Shown here piece after piece: positions 8,511 to 16,627 of a DNA stretch of 25,572 bases. Made by a program: the position numbers and the translations under genes. The stretch's first letter is position 1. Each line of letters begins with the position of its first letter. Source of the stretch: CAYXVU01 sp964468725 (GTDB taxonomy: Bacteria; Acidobacteriota; Blastocatellia; UBA7656); NCBI GenBank assembly GCA_964468725.1, contig CAYXVU010000067.1:1-25572 (forward strand), given 5' to 3'. The notes under the pieces were generated by a model. It was not told the DNA's origin, did not search any database, and saw only the letters and a list, made by a program, of their open reading frames with translations.

Positions 8511-11186
8511 GTGGTCGCCAGAAAAATCTCCCATTATGTCTTTCTTCGTCGGCTCGGCGCAGGTGGTATGGGCGAAGTCTACCTCGCCGAAGACACACTG
8601 CTCGACCGCCAGGTCGCGGTCAAAATTCTATCCGAGTCCGCCGCTCAGGCTGCCCGCTCCAACCCCAAACGTCTGCGCCGTTTTTTGCAGGAGGCCAAAA
8701 TCGCTTCCGCCCTCTCTCACCCGAATGTCTGTACCATTCACGAAGTTGGCGAGGATGAAGACGGACGCCCCTTCATCGCCATGGAGTACATCGAAGGCGA
8801 AACCCTTGAGGAGACCATCAAGCGACAACGCCTCGACGGTGCGGCAGTGATCGAAATTGCTTTGCAAGTGGCCGATGCGCTTGATGCCGCACATACGAAA
8901 GGTGTGATTCATCGTGACATCAAACCCGCCAACATCATGCTGACGGCGCGCGGTCACGTCAAAGTGCTCGATTTCGGTTTGGCCAAAGCGACCAGCGCCA
9001 GCGCGCAGGAGATGCTCGCCAATGCCATCACGCAAGCCAAAACTGAACCCGGCATGGTATTGGGCACTGTGCAGTATATGAGCCCCGAACAGGCGCTCGG
9101 CAGAGACGTAGACCCGCGCACCGATATCTTCTCCTTTGGCATTGTGTTGTACGAAATGCTGAGCGGTCGCCAACCCTTTGTCGGCGCAACCACAGGTGAG
9201 ACGCTCGATCAAATCATTCACGCGCAACCCGAACCCTTGAGCCGTTTCTCTTACGATGTGCCTGCTGAACTCGAACGCATCGTCAACAAGTGCCTCGAAA
9301 AAGAGCGCGAGCGGCGTTATCAATCAGTGCGCGAAATCTTCGTTGATCTGCGCAATCTCAAACGCGATACCGAGTCGGGCATCGCGGCTCGCCGCCCGAC
9401 CGCGCCGCCGCCGCTATCAGGCATGTCAAAACGATGGGCCATCCTGACGGTAACCTTTTTGCTCCTCAGCCTGATGGCCTTCGGGTTGTACACCCTTTGG
9501 GCTGGGCAACCCGATTCTCCGAATCTTGCCGCCACCCTCTTTCGCAATCTGCAATTCACCAAGCTAACCACCAACGGCGTAGCCTTTATATCGGTCATTT
9601 CACCCGATAGCAAATACATCGCCTATGTGAAGCAGGATGGCGGGAAGACCAGTTTATGGATACGGCAGACCGCCATTGCCAACGATGTTCGCATCGGTGC
9701 GCCAATCGCGGGCAATTATTGGGGACTCAGCTTTTCGCCTGATAGCGATTATCTCTATTACAACAAAGTAGAAGGAGATTCGCCTCCGGCATCCTTTCAA
9801 GTGCCGGTGCTCGGCGGCGCTGCCAAGCAAGTGGTCGAAGGGAGTGAGAAGGGGGCACACCGGGTCTTTTCTCCCGATGGCAAGCAGGTGGCCTTTTTAA
9901 GTGCCGATTTTCAGGCGCAAGAGGTCAGCGTTAAGGTTGCCAGCTCGGACACGACGGCAGAGCGCAAGATTTTCTCTCTGTCGTTCTCCTGTTACCTGAG
10001 CGACCCTGCTTGGTCGCCGGACGGGAAAAGCGTGGTCTGTTCAGTGCGCGAAGTGGATGCCGTCGGCACCGCTACGCGCCTTATCGAAGTGCAGGTAGCC
10101 GACGGCGCGCACCGCGTCATCTTTTCGAGCCGCTGGCAACAGATCAGCAATGTTGCTTGGTTGGCCGACGGCAGCGGGCTGGTCATGACGGCCAAAGACG
10201 AAGACTCCTCTTATGAACAAATCTGGATGCTGCCCTATCCGCAAGGCGAACCGCGACGCATCACTAACGACCTCAACGACTATGTCAACCTCTCCTTACC
10301 TGCTGATACGCGCACCCTTTTGGTGATTCAGGGACAGCGCACCTCTAACCTGTGGGTGGTACCGAGAGGGCGGCGGCAACCCTCCATGCAGATTACTAGC
10401 GGAGCGGGTCGCTACTTCGATCTGTGCTGGTCGCCGGACGGCACGATTCTCTATGCCTCTGATGCCAGCGGCGACGCAGACCTTTGGGAGATTGCCGCCG
10501 ACGGTAGCCAGCAACGACAATTGACCAGTAACGCGGCGCGCAATTATGCGCCCGCCATTTCGCCGGATGGTAAGACCATCGTCTTTCATTCCAATCGCAG
10601 CGGCACCTGGAACATCTGGCGCATCAACCGCGATGGCAGCAATCCGACGCAATTGACCTTCGAGCAAGGGGATTGCAACTGGCCGCAAATCTCCGCCGAT
10701 GGACGGTGGGTACTTTATCAAAGCGCAGGGACGCGGGCGGCGAGCGCGATTTGGAAGGTTCCGATAGGCGGCGGCAAGCCTGTGGAGCTGACCGACAAGA
10801 TGGCGATGCGCGCGGTCATTGCGCCCGATGGCAAAACCTTCGCCTGCTGGTATTGGGACGAAATGCTGACCCCGGCGCCATACATTGCCGTGATTTCGAT
10901 CAGCGGCGGAGCCCCGATAAAGACTTTGCCGGTTTCACCAACCGCCTTTATTGATTATACGGCGACCGTCCGCTGGTCAGCAGACGGTCGCGCTCTGACT
11001 TACATTGATCGTCAACAGCAGGCGGACAACCTGCTCAGTCAGCCGCTCAATGGCAGCAAAGCCGTACAGCTAACCGACTTCAAAGAGAGCCTGATCGAAT
11101 CATTCAACTGGTCAGCCGATGGCAAGCTGGTCTGCTCGCGCGGCCTGATAACCGGCGATGTTGTGCTCCTGCGCGATGCGCGGTAA
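8511..11186 (+). CDS. Transmembrane Ser/Thr protein kinase with PD40 beta-propeller
   Basis: An 891-residue PknB-type kinase. The N-terminal Hanks kinase domain (about 7-275) has the Gly loop GAGGMGEVY, K38 in VAVKIL, HRD at 134-136 (VIHRDIKPANIML), the DFG motif (KVLDFGLAK) and GTVQYMSPEQ with a full activation segment, so it should be active. One membrane helix follows (about 309-332). An extracytoplasmic region of about 550 residues is built of PD40/TolB-type repeats (SPDGKQVAFLS, AWSPDGKSVV, CWSPDGTILYASD, ISPDGKTIVFHSN), probably a propeller that senses a ligand or partner. This architecture is frequent in Acidobacteriota. The start is GTG, the only reasonable start between the upstream in-frame stop (8469) and the kinase domain. 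The ribosome binding site is weak. Confidence 0.93.
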   Translation: MVARKISHYVFLRRLGAGGMGEVYLAEDTLLDRQVAVKILSESAAQAARSNPKRLRRFLQEAKIASALSHPNVCTIHEVGEDEDGRPFIAMEYIEGETLEETIKRQRLDGAAVIEIALQVADALDAAHTKGVIHRDIKPANIMLTARGHVKVLDFGLAKATSASAQEMLANAITQAKTEPGMVLGTVQYMSPEQALGRDVDPRTDIFSFGIVLYEMLSGRQPFVGATTGETLDQIIHAQPEPLSRFSYDVPAELERIVNKCLEKERERRYQSVREIFVDLRNLKRDTESGIAARRPTAPPPLSGMSKRWAILTVTFLLLSLMAFGLYTLWAGQPDSPNLAATLFRNLQFTKLTTNGVAFISVISPDSKYIAYVKQDGGKTSLWIRQTAIANDVRIGAPIAGNYWGLSFSPDSDYLYYNKVEGDSPPASFQVPVLGGAAKQVVEGSEKGAHRVFSPDGKQVAFLSADFQAQEVSVKVASSDTTAERKIFSLSFSCYLSDPAWSPDGKSVVCSVREVDAVGTATRLIEVQVADGAHRVIFSSRWQQISNVAWLADGSGLVMTAKDEDSSYEQIWMLPYPQGEPRRITNDLNDYVNLSLPADTRTLLVIQGQRTSNLWVVPRGRRQPSMQITSGAGRYFDLCWSPDGTILYASDASGDADLWEIAADGSQQRQLTSNAARNYAPAISPDGKTIVFHSNRSGTWNIWRINRDGSNPTQLTFEQGDCNWPQISADGRWVLYQSAGTRAASAIWKVPIGGGKPVELTDKMAMRAVIAPDGKTFACWYWDEMLTPAPYIAVISISGGAPIKTLPVSPTAFIDYTATVRWSADGRALTYIDRQQQADNLLSQPLNGSKAVQLTDFKESLIESFNWSADGKLVCSRGLITGDVVLLRDAR

Positions 11187-11294
11187 GCCGCCGTCTCTGG
11201 TTTTCGGGATCTGGTGACAGTTGAAGGTCATCTGTTGCAACTAGACTAGCTTCTCTGCTTATGAGCAAGCGTTAGTTGGATCTAGTCGCCCGCA

Positions 11295-11311
11295 AACAGA
11301 CGCAGTCTGTT
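11295..11311. terminator. Short hairpin between convergent genes, possible terminator
   Basis: A perfect AACAGAC - GCA - GTCTGTT hairpin lies between the kinase gene (+) and the Vps62-like gene (-), touching the latter's stop codon. T runs are poor on both sides, so function is uncertain. Confidence 0.35.
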
Positions 11312-11888
11312 ATGCAGAGACTAGGGCTGGCGGAAAACAGTAAACCGTGCCGGTTGGGGGACTATAGTTCCCTTGGGCATAGAAGGTTCCCAGAGCGATG
11401 CCATCGCCGTTGGGCGTGATCTCGTAAACACTAACATCTTCATTTGCACCTGAACCTTGGTCGCTCCAAATCAAACTGCCTATCTGTGCCGACGCAAGCA
11501 AGTCGAAGCGAACGCAGCGGAATATGTCAATGGGAGGCGAGTCGTATCCGCGAGTCGCTACGGCTCTGAGCGCAACATATCCAGTCGGCGGGTTTGGCAT
11601 CCAGATGGCACCATCTTCTTCTACACCTGAGCCTTTATCATTCCAGATTTGAGTAAAGCCCGTTGGCACGGCTAATGACGGAGTGCTTCCGCTACCAGTA
11701 TCTTTGACGACCACCATCGTGCCGACGGGCGGGTTGTAATTGCCCTGTGCAAAGTCACCAAGAAGATAAAAGCCTGAGGGCGGTACAGCCCGCCAGAAGG
11801 CGCCATCCATCTTAGCGCCGCTTCCTTTATCCCAATAAAGATTATTGGGCTCGAATGTGCTTGTGAGGGTAATTAAAAGATCGCTCAT
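11310..11888 (-). CDS. Three-repeat Vps62-like (DUF946-type) protein
   Basis: A 192-residue protein with no signal peptide or membrane segment. It is made of three similar units (about 17-61, 80-127 and 139-185). Each carries W-x-D-x-GSG, a following Asp, an aromatic, P-x-GY or similar, then a G-x-Y-x-PP segment. This is the pattern I know from Vps62/DUF946 domains, found in fungi, plants and some bacteria, where they are associated with membrane or carbohydrate-binding proteins. The usual architecture shows fewer repeats. AAAAGGAGAA precedes the ATG, so it should be well translated, and a GAGGAG/CTCCTC hairpin (11914-11932) lies in the leader. The biological role is unknown. Confidence 0.75.
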   Translation of the reverse strand: MSDLLITLTSTFEPNNLYWDKGSGAKMDGAFWRAVPPSGFYLLGDFAQGNYNPPVGTMVVVKDTGSGSTPSLAVPTGFTQIWNDKGSGVEEDGAIWMPNPPTGYVALRAVATRGYDSPPIDIFRCVRFDLLASAQIGSLIWSDQGSGANEDVSVYEITPNGDGIALGTFYAQGNYSPPTGTVYCFPPALVSA

Positions 11889-11984
11889 GTTTTCTCCTTT
11901 TAACGGCAGATTTGAGGAGTTGCTATCTCCTCTATGCTCAAGAGCGTAAAAAATAATAAAATCCCCTCATCGGGTTAATTTTAA

Positions 11985-12028
11985 TTGCTTATTTCGGGCT
12001 GCCCTTTAGAGCATCCTGAAATAAGCAA
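11985..12028 (-). terminator. Hairpin terminator after the short secreted protein gene
   Basis: Perfect 11-bp arms TTGCTTATTTC (11985-11995) and GAAATAAGCAA (12018-12028) begin 7 nt after the stop of the minus-strand gene. A T-rich stretch follows further on in the minus-strand reading. It is a good candidate for the end of that transcript. Confidence 0.55.
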
Positions 12029-12034
12029 CTGAAA

Positions 12035-12460
12035 TTACTTGCTTCCGGCGACGGTGACCGGCTGGCGCGCGGCTCCGCTTTTTGCCAACCGCTCTTCATC
12101 GCGGGTCGTGCGAAATTGCCGCCCATAATTTTCCCTGCTTGTCCACACGCTAGCGATGAAGTAGCGTTCACCGTAGCGATGAAAGACAACGCGCGGTTCC
12201 GCGTTCTTCTCGCCGCTCTGCCTTGCCGTCGTGCCAAGCGTTGTGGAATGGCGACCGTCTTCACTGCGAATCAGCAGCAAGGCCGACGTAAGGTGTTTGA
12301 TGGTGTAGACGCCCGCCGGAAAGGTTTTGTTGCCGACCACGAAGTCGAAAGGAATGTCGGCGATAATCCGATGTTCGATGTTCTGCGCCCGCACCGGCGC
12401 AACCAGCAGACTTAGCAACAGACTCAATATCCCTAATCTGCGAATCATTTGCTTTTTCAT
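12035..12460 (-). CDS. Short secreted acidobacterial protein of unknown function
   Basis: A 141-residue protein with a signal peptide (about 1-25, ending PVRAQ). The mature part begins with IIADIPFDFVVGNKTFPAGVYTI, an N-terminal motif of a small beta-rich family that I associate almost entirely with Acidobacteriota. It continues through LLLIRSEDG and VFHRYGERYFIASVW. The end is basic. No enzyme motif is visible. I chose the ATG at 12460 because AAGGAG precedes it by 5-6 nt and the signal peptide starts there. An ATG seven codons upstream has no such site. It is divergent from the FHA-sigma54 activator. The function is unknown, with an envelope location likely. Confidence 0.75.
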   Translation of the reverse strand: MKKQMIRRLGILSLLLSLLVAPVRAQNIEHRIIADIPFDFVVGNKTFPAGVYTIKHLTSALLLIRSEDGRHSTTLGTTARQSGEKNAEPRVVFHRYGERYFIASVWTSRENYGRQFRTTRDEERLAKSGAARQPVTVAGSK

Positions 12461-12481
12461 CCCGTCTCCTTTTAAGGTCAT

Positions 12482-12816
12482 TGAGCGGCTGGTAATGTCT
12501 CCGCGCCGCCCAATGACTTCCGTTCATTTCGACCCGCCTTGCGAGTCGCCTACGATACAGGCGATTGCCGTGCCGTTGTGGCGAGCGACCGCAGAGTCTC
12601 GCAGTAATCGTTAGGAACTGCTTGTAAAGATTGACGGAACCCCGATTGTTGAAGAGTCGTTCGGTTGCAGCGTCGCAAGCAGATTGGCGCTGATCGGCTA
12701 ACCGATCAGATAGAGCCACTATCCAATCGGATAGTCTCAGGCTGGCGATTCATTGTTGGTCACACACAAGCAGCTCGCTTATACTCAGGCTGGCAACAAG
12801 GGCGCGAACACAGCGT
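12482..12816. promoter_or_regulatory. Divergent intergenic region with two small dyads
   Basis: 335 bp without a convincing gene. It holds CTGATCGG - 4 nt - CCGATCAG (12690-12709) and CTATCC - 4 nt - GGATAG (12719-12734), both perfect. It also has a direct repeat CTCAGGCTGGC (12736-12746 and 12784-12794) just before the activator start. These could be operators for the activator gene. No convincing sigma54 -24/-12 element is seen. Confidence 0.4.
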
Positions 12817-14751
12817 ATGAATTCACAAGTTGCAAACCGTACCCCGCGATTGGTGGCCATCGCCGGAGCCGCGAAAGGGCAGGAGTTCGCGTTGGCAGAG
12901 GGCGACACAACGATTGGCCGCGAAGCAACCAATGGCATAGCCGTTGCCGACATCTCGATGTCGCGGCGCCATAGTCTGCTGAAGCATCACGATGGCGAAG
13001 TGACTGTGCACGACCTCGGCAGCCTCAACGGAACTTTCGTCAATGGCTTGCCGGTGAACGAACGCGCCCTGCGTCACGGCGACCAGATCAAGATTGGCTA
13101 TTCAGCCTTTCTCTTCATTGACGGAGAAGATGCCCCGCCACCCATATCGAGCGAAGTGCAATTTGATGATGTTCAACTGCTGACCCAACCGACTGCTATG
13201 CTTCGCAGAGAGGATGCGCTTTATGTACAGGCAAGTCGCGTACAGCAACGCCTCAAGCCTTCTGAACGCGTCGCGCAAGACTTGGCTGTGCTGCTCAACA
13301 TCAGTGCGGCGATCAGTTCCATTCGCGGACTCGAAGCCTTGCAAAAACGGCTGCTCGAACTCGTCTTTGAAGTCATCCCCGCCGAACGCGGGGCGATTCT
13401 GTTGACCGCAGGGAGGGAAGACGGATTCGCTTCCGTGTTTGGGTTGGACAGAGTCGCAGGTACGAGCGGCGCCATTCAGATAAGCCGCACCGTCGTTCAG
13501 CAGGTCAGCCGCGAAAGCGTCGGCCTGATTCGTAATGATGTGCTGGAAAGCAGCGATTTCGATGCGGCGCACAGTCTACTGGCTTCGCGCACGCGCGCCT
13601 TGCTATGCGTACCGCTGACCGTCTTCGATAGCGTAACCGGCGTGTTATATCTCGACACCGCAAACCGTTCGGCACAATTTGACGAAGATCATTTGCAACT
13701 GGCAACCGGCATTGCAGCCATTGCAGCGTTGGCGCTCGATCAGGCGCGGCGCGTCGAATGGCTGGAGAGCGAGAACGAGCGGCTGCAAGCTGACATCCGC
13801 ATCGAACATAGTTTCGTGGGAGAGAGTCGGAGCATCCGCGAGGTCTATCAATTCATCGCCAAAGTTGCGCCGACCGATTCGACGGTGCTGATTCGCGGCG
13901 AGAGCGGAACCGGCAAAGAGTTGGTAGCGCGCGCCCTTCATACCAATAGTGGGCGCGCCGACCAGCCCTTCGTTGCCATCAACTGCGCAGCATTGACGGA
14001 ACCCCTGCTCGAATCGGAAATCTTCGGCCATGAAAAAGGGGCGTTTACGGGAGCCGTCGCCCAAAAGAAAGGCAAACTCGAAATCGCCAATGGCGGCACC
14101 CTGTTTTTAGATGAAGTCGGCGAACTCGCGCCGACTCTGCAAGCCAAACTGCTGCGCGTATTGCAGGAGCGCGAGTTCGAACGGGTCGGCGGCACACGCC
14201 CGATCAAAGTGGATATTCGCTTGTTGGCGGCGACCAACCGCGATTTGGAAGCAGCGATTAAAAGCGGCGACTTTCGACAAGACTTGTTTTATCGCCTCAA
14301 TGTTGTAGCGATCAACCTGCCGCCTTTGCGCGAGCGCCGCGAAGATATTGCCTTGCTCGCCGGTTACTTTGCGATGAAGTACAGCGTCCGCGTCAAACGT
14401 CCGATTGCCGGAATTACGGCGGCGGCGCGTGCCTGTTTAACGGCCTATGATTGGCCGGGCAATGTGCGCGAATTGGAGAACGCCATCGAACGCGCTGTCG
14501 TGCTCGGTTCGACAGAGTTGATTACGGTAGAGGATTTGCCCGAAGCATTGATCGAATCCAAACCGGTTGCTGCCGATTCGCTGACCAATTATCACGATGC
14601 TCTCAACGAATTGAAGAAGCAACTCATCCGTCAAGCTGTCGAACAAGCGGACGGCAATTACACGGAAGCGGCCAAGTACCTCGGCCTGCATCCCAACTAT
14701 CTGCACCGCTTGATTCGCAACTTAAACCTGAAATCGGAATTGACCGGTTAG
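12817..14751 (+). CDS. FHA-GAF-AAA+ sigma54-dependent transcription activator
   Basis: A 644-residue enhancer-binding protein. An N-terminal FHA domain (about 12-105; TIGREATNGIAVAD, MSRRH, LGSLNGTFVNG) binds phosphothreonine. A GAF domain follows (about 145-305). A sigma54-interaction AAA+ ATPase (about 335-565) has Walker A GESGTGKE (about 362), GAFTGA from about residue 408 and Walker B FLDEVGEL. A Fis-type HTH closes the protein (about 600-640; ADGNYTEAAKYLGLHPNYL). Intact GAFTGA means it should remodel sigma54-RNA polymerase. Having FHA in place of a receiver domain points to control by a Ser/Thr kinase. The PD40 kinase 1.6 kb away is one candidate. The gene converges on the cyclase-like gene with a 4-bp overlap. 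Confidence 0.92.
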   Translation: MNSQVANRTPRLVAIAGAAKGQEFALAEGDTTIGREATNGIAVADISMSRRHSLLKHHDGEVTVHDLGSLNGTFVNGLPVNERALRHGDQIKIGYSAFLFIDGEDAPPPISSEVQFDDVQLLTQPTAMLRREDALYVQASRVQQRLKPSERVAQDLAVLLNISAAISSIRGLEALQKRLLELVFEVIPAERGAILLTAGREDGFASVFGLDRVAGTSGAIQISRTVVQQVSRESVGLIRNDVLESSDFDAAHSLLASRTRALLCVPLTVFDSVTGVLYLDTANRSAQFDEDHLQLATGIAAIAALALDQARRVEWLESENERLQADIRIEHSFVGESRSIREVYQFIAKVAPTDSTVLIRGESGTGKELVARALHTNSGRADQPFVAINCAALTEPLLESEIFGHEKGAFTGAVAQKKGKLEIANGGTLFLDEVGELAPTLQAKLLRVLQEREFERVGGTRPIKVDIRLLAATNRDLEAAIKSGDFRQDLFYRLNVVAINLPPLRERREDIALLAGYFAMKYSVRVKRPIAGITAAARACLTAYDWPGNVRELENAIERAVVLGSTELITVEDLPEALIESKPVAADSLTNYHDALNELKKQLIRQAVEQADGNYTEAAKYLGLHPNYLHRLIRNLNLKSELTG

Positions 14752-15395
14752 CCGGGTTTGTGAGAGTGAATTTTCTCTTTGAAGAGGTAGCAATCGAGGG
14801 TGAGACCGCTGATGGCGTGTTGTTCGGGCGCGCAGAGGTAGCGATTCGGCGGCAAGGCTTCGTAGGCCGCAGGGGTGAGCAGAATCTGTTTCGCTTCGGC
14901 GAGGTCTTCGCCAAGCTTGGAAGCCAGATTCATCTCCGACCCGTAAAGATCGTCATCGCCGATTAGCAACAACTCACCGTAGCCAATACCGACACTCCCC
15001 AAGATGTCACGATGTTCCGGCACAACCGTGTTGATGGCATCGAAAGCGCGAAAGATGTCGAAAGAGGCTTCCAGAGCCTTGGCAGGGGTTTCGAAGATAG
15101 CCCACAGATTATCGGCTTCGCGCTTGATAACCACACCGCCGTTGCCTTTCACGGCAGGCCGCGCTGCCGCTTCCATTTGATGAATCATCGCCAAGTAATG
15201 GATGATGCCAAAGGCTTCAGTAAGCCGTGAAAAGCCGCACATATCGAGCGCAAGGACGGCGACTTTGCGCGCAAATAGGCTGTGAATCTGCGCATCAATC
15301 GCGGCCATGCGGTCGGGGTATTGATTGCGGTCGGACAACAGCTGATCGAGAAGCTCTTGACCGGGCTGATTGGATAGATCGGTTAGGGGGTTCAT
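14748..15395 (-). CDS. Class III adenylate/guanylate cyclase-like protein
   Basis: A 215-residue protein with a single class III cyclase homology domain (about 43-205). Both metal-binding Asp residues appear present: D51 in LALDMCGFSRLTE and D95 in KREADNLWAIFE, where the usual Gly before D95 is Ala. The transition-state region YGSEMNLASKLGEDLA keeps the Asn (N156) but has Lys (K160) where Arg is common. It might make cAMP or act as a degenerate nucleotide sensor. There is no membrane or regulatory domain. I chose the ATG at 15395 because GGAGG precedes it. The open frame extends 24 codons further upstream without support. Its 3' end overlaps that of the sigma54 activator. Confidence 0.75.
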   Translation of the reverse strand: MNPLTDLSNQPGQELLDQLLSDRNQYPDRMAAIDAQIHSLFARKVAVLALDMCGFSRLTEAFGIIHYLAMIHQMEAAARPAVKGNGGVVIKREADNLWAIFETPAKALEASFDIFRAFDAINTVVPEHRDILGSVGIGYGELLLIGDDDLYGSEMNLASKLGEDLAEAKQILLTPAAYEALPPNRYLCAPEQHAISGLTLDCYLFKEKIHSHKPG

Positions 15396-15513
15396 CTGCC
15401 TCCGTTCTCTCTTTTGGGTGCGGCTGTCTGTGCGCCCGATTGGCAGAAACCTCGTCCGGCAAACCAACGGGCCCTACCAATTCTTGGAAGCGCGGGTCAG
15501 CCTAGAGTTTTCG

Positions 15514-16392
15514 TTATGCCCCGATAAACTCACGGATGTAGCCATTGACCAAATCGGGCTGTTCGTGAACCACCCAATGCGTGCCGTCGGGAATGCGTTT
15601 GACAGTTAAATCGGGCACATACTCTTCCAACCCATCGAGATTACCCGGCAAGAGCGCCGTATCTTTCTCGCCCCAAATCACCAATGTCGGGACCTTGACT
15701 TTGAGCGATTGCGCGCCGGTCATAAACGCCTTTACCTCTTTGTCCTCTTCGGTCGCCGGGCCAACTCTGGCGGCGCGATAATAATTGAGTCCGCCGGTGA
15801 GTGCGCCGGGTTGTGACCAGGCCTCGATGTAGGCGTCTTTATCGGCTTCGGTGAAATGGCCTTGTTTGAGCCCCCATCCCATTACGACCTGAACGAGCGC
15901 GGCGTAGTTGTTCGCCGAAAGAATCTCTTCGGCTTGCGGGCTGCGAAAGGTGAGCATGTAGGCGCTGGCTTTTTGCTGCGCCGGGTTGTTGCGCAATTCG
16001 CGTTGAAAGACTGCCGGGTGAGGAGCATTGATGATAATCAGATTGTCTAAACATTCGGGATGGGCGATGGCAAACGCCCACGCCACTGCGCCGCCCCAGT
16101 CGTGCGCGACGAGGGTGAATTTTTCGTAACCGAGTGCGTGTGCCAAGGCGCGCAGGTCTTCAATCAACAGCGGCACTTGATAGTGTTCAACGCCTTCGGG
16201 CTTTGACGAGAGGTTGTACCCGCGCATATCGGGCGCGACCGCGAAATAGTCTTTGCCGAACTCTTCCAGTTGCTGTTTCCACTCATACCAGAACTCCGGG
16301 AAGCCATGCACAAACATCAACAGCTTGCCTGCGCCGCTGGCAACGTAATGGAGTCGCACGCCATTGACTTCCGAATAATCGTGATTGAGCAT
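15514..16392 (-). CDS. Alpha/beta hydrolase, epoxide-hydrolase-like
   Basis: A 292-residue soluble alpha/beta hydrolase. The oxyanion motif HGFPEFWYEW (about 29-38) and the nucleophile elbow VAHDWGG with Asp98 are those of epoxide hydrolases and related dehalogenases. The acid is probably D244 (WGEKD) and the His about H272 (GTHWVVHEQ). Tyrosines in the cap region (LNYYRAA) fit the epoxide-activating pair. It most likely hydrolyses an epoxide by way of an ester intermediate. A haloacetate dehalogenase-like activity is the main alternative. The ATG at 16392 has AGGGGG 5-6 nt upstream. A GTG two codons earlier is possible. Confidence 0.87.
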   Translation of the reverse strand: MLNHDYSEVNGVRLHYVASGAGKLLMFVHGFPEFWYEWKQQLEEFGKDYFAVAPDMRGYNLSSKPEGVEHYQVPLLIEDLRALAHALGYEKFTLVAHDWGGAVAWAFAIAHPECLDNLIIINAPHPAVFQRELRNNPAQQKASAYMLTFRSPQAEEILSANNYAALVQVVMGWGLKQGHFTEADKDAYIEAWSQPGALTGGLNYYRAARVGPATEEDKEVKAFMTGAQSLKVKVPTLVIWGEKDTALLPGNLDGLEEYVPDLTVKRIPDGTHWVVHEQPDLVNGYIREFIGA

Positions 16393-16627
16393 CTGCACCC
16401 CCTTTGAAGGTGATCGGTGGCGGGCGGCAAAAAGCAGAATGTAGAGTTCGAGAATGCAAAAATTCAGAACGAAGGCACGCCGACTCCTGATGGATTCTGC
16501 CTACGGAATTCTTGCGTTCTCCTCTCTGTCGCTCGACACTTCTGCACGATTTTGAGCATCGCGTTGCGCTTTGTCAAACAGCGGCTCGCGGAGGGCGCAC
16601 GGGCGTGCGTTGTGGTAACATCAAGCT

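Noticed and set aside
8491..8850. 119-codon frame starting with ATG just before the kinase
   Set aside because: It runs in another frame through the conserved kinase domain and has no family features.
12261..12719. 152-codon minus-strand frame
   Set aside because: It overlaps the short secreted protein gene in another frame and is Arg-rich shadow sequence.
12741..12805. Possible sigma54 -24/-12 promoter before the FHA activator
   Set aside because: TGGC elements occur, but no GC-type -12 box with correct spacing and consensus is present.
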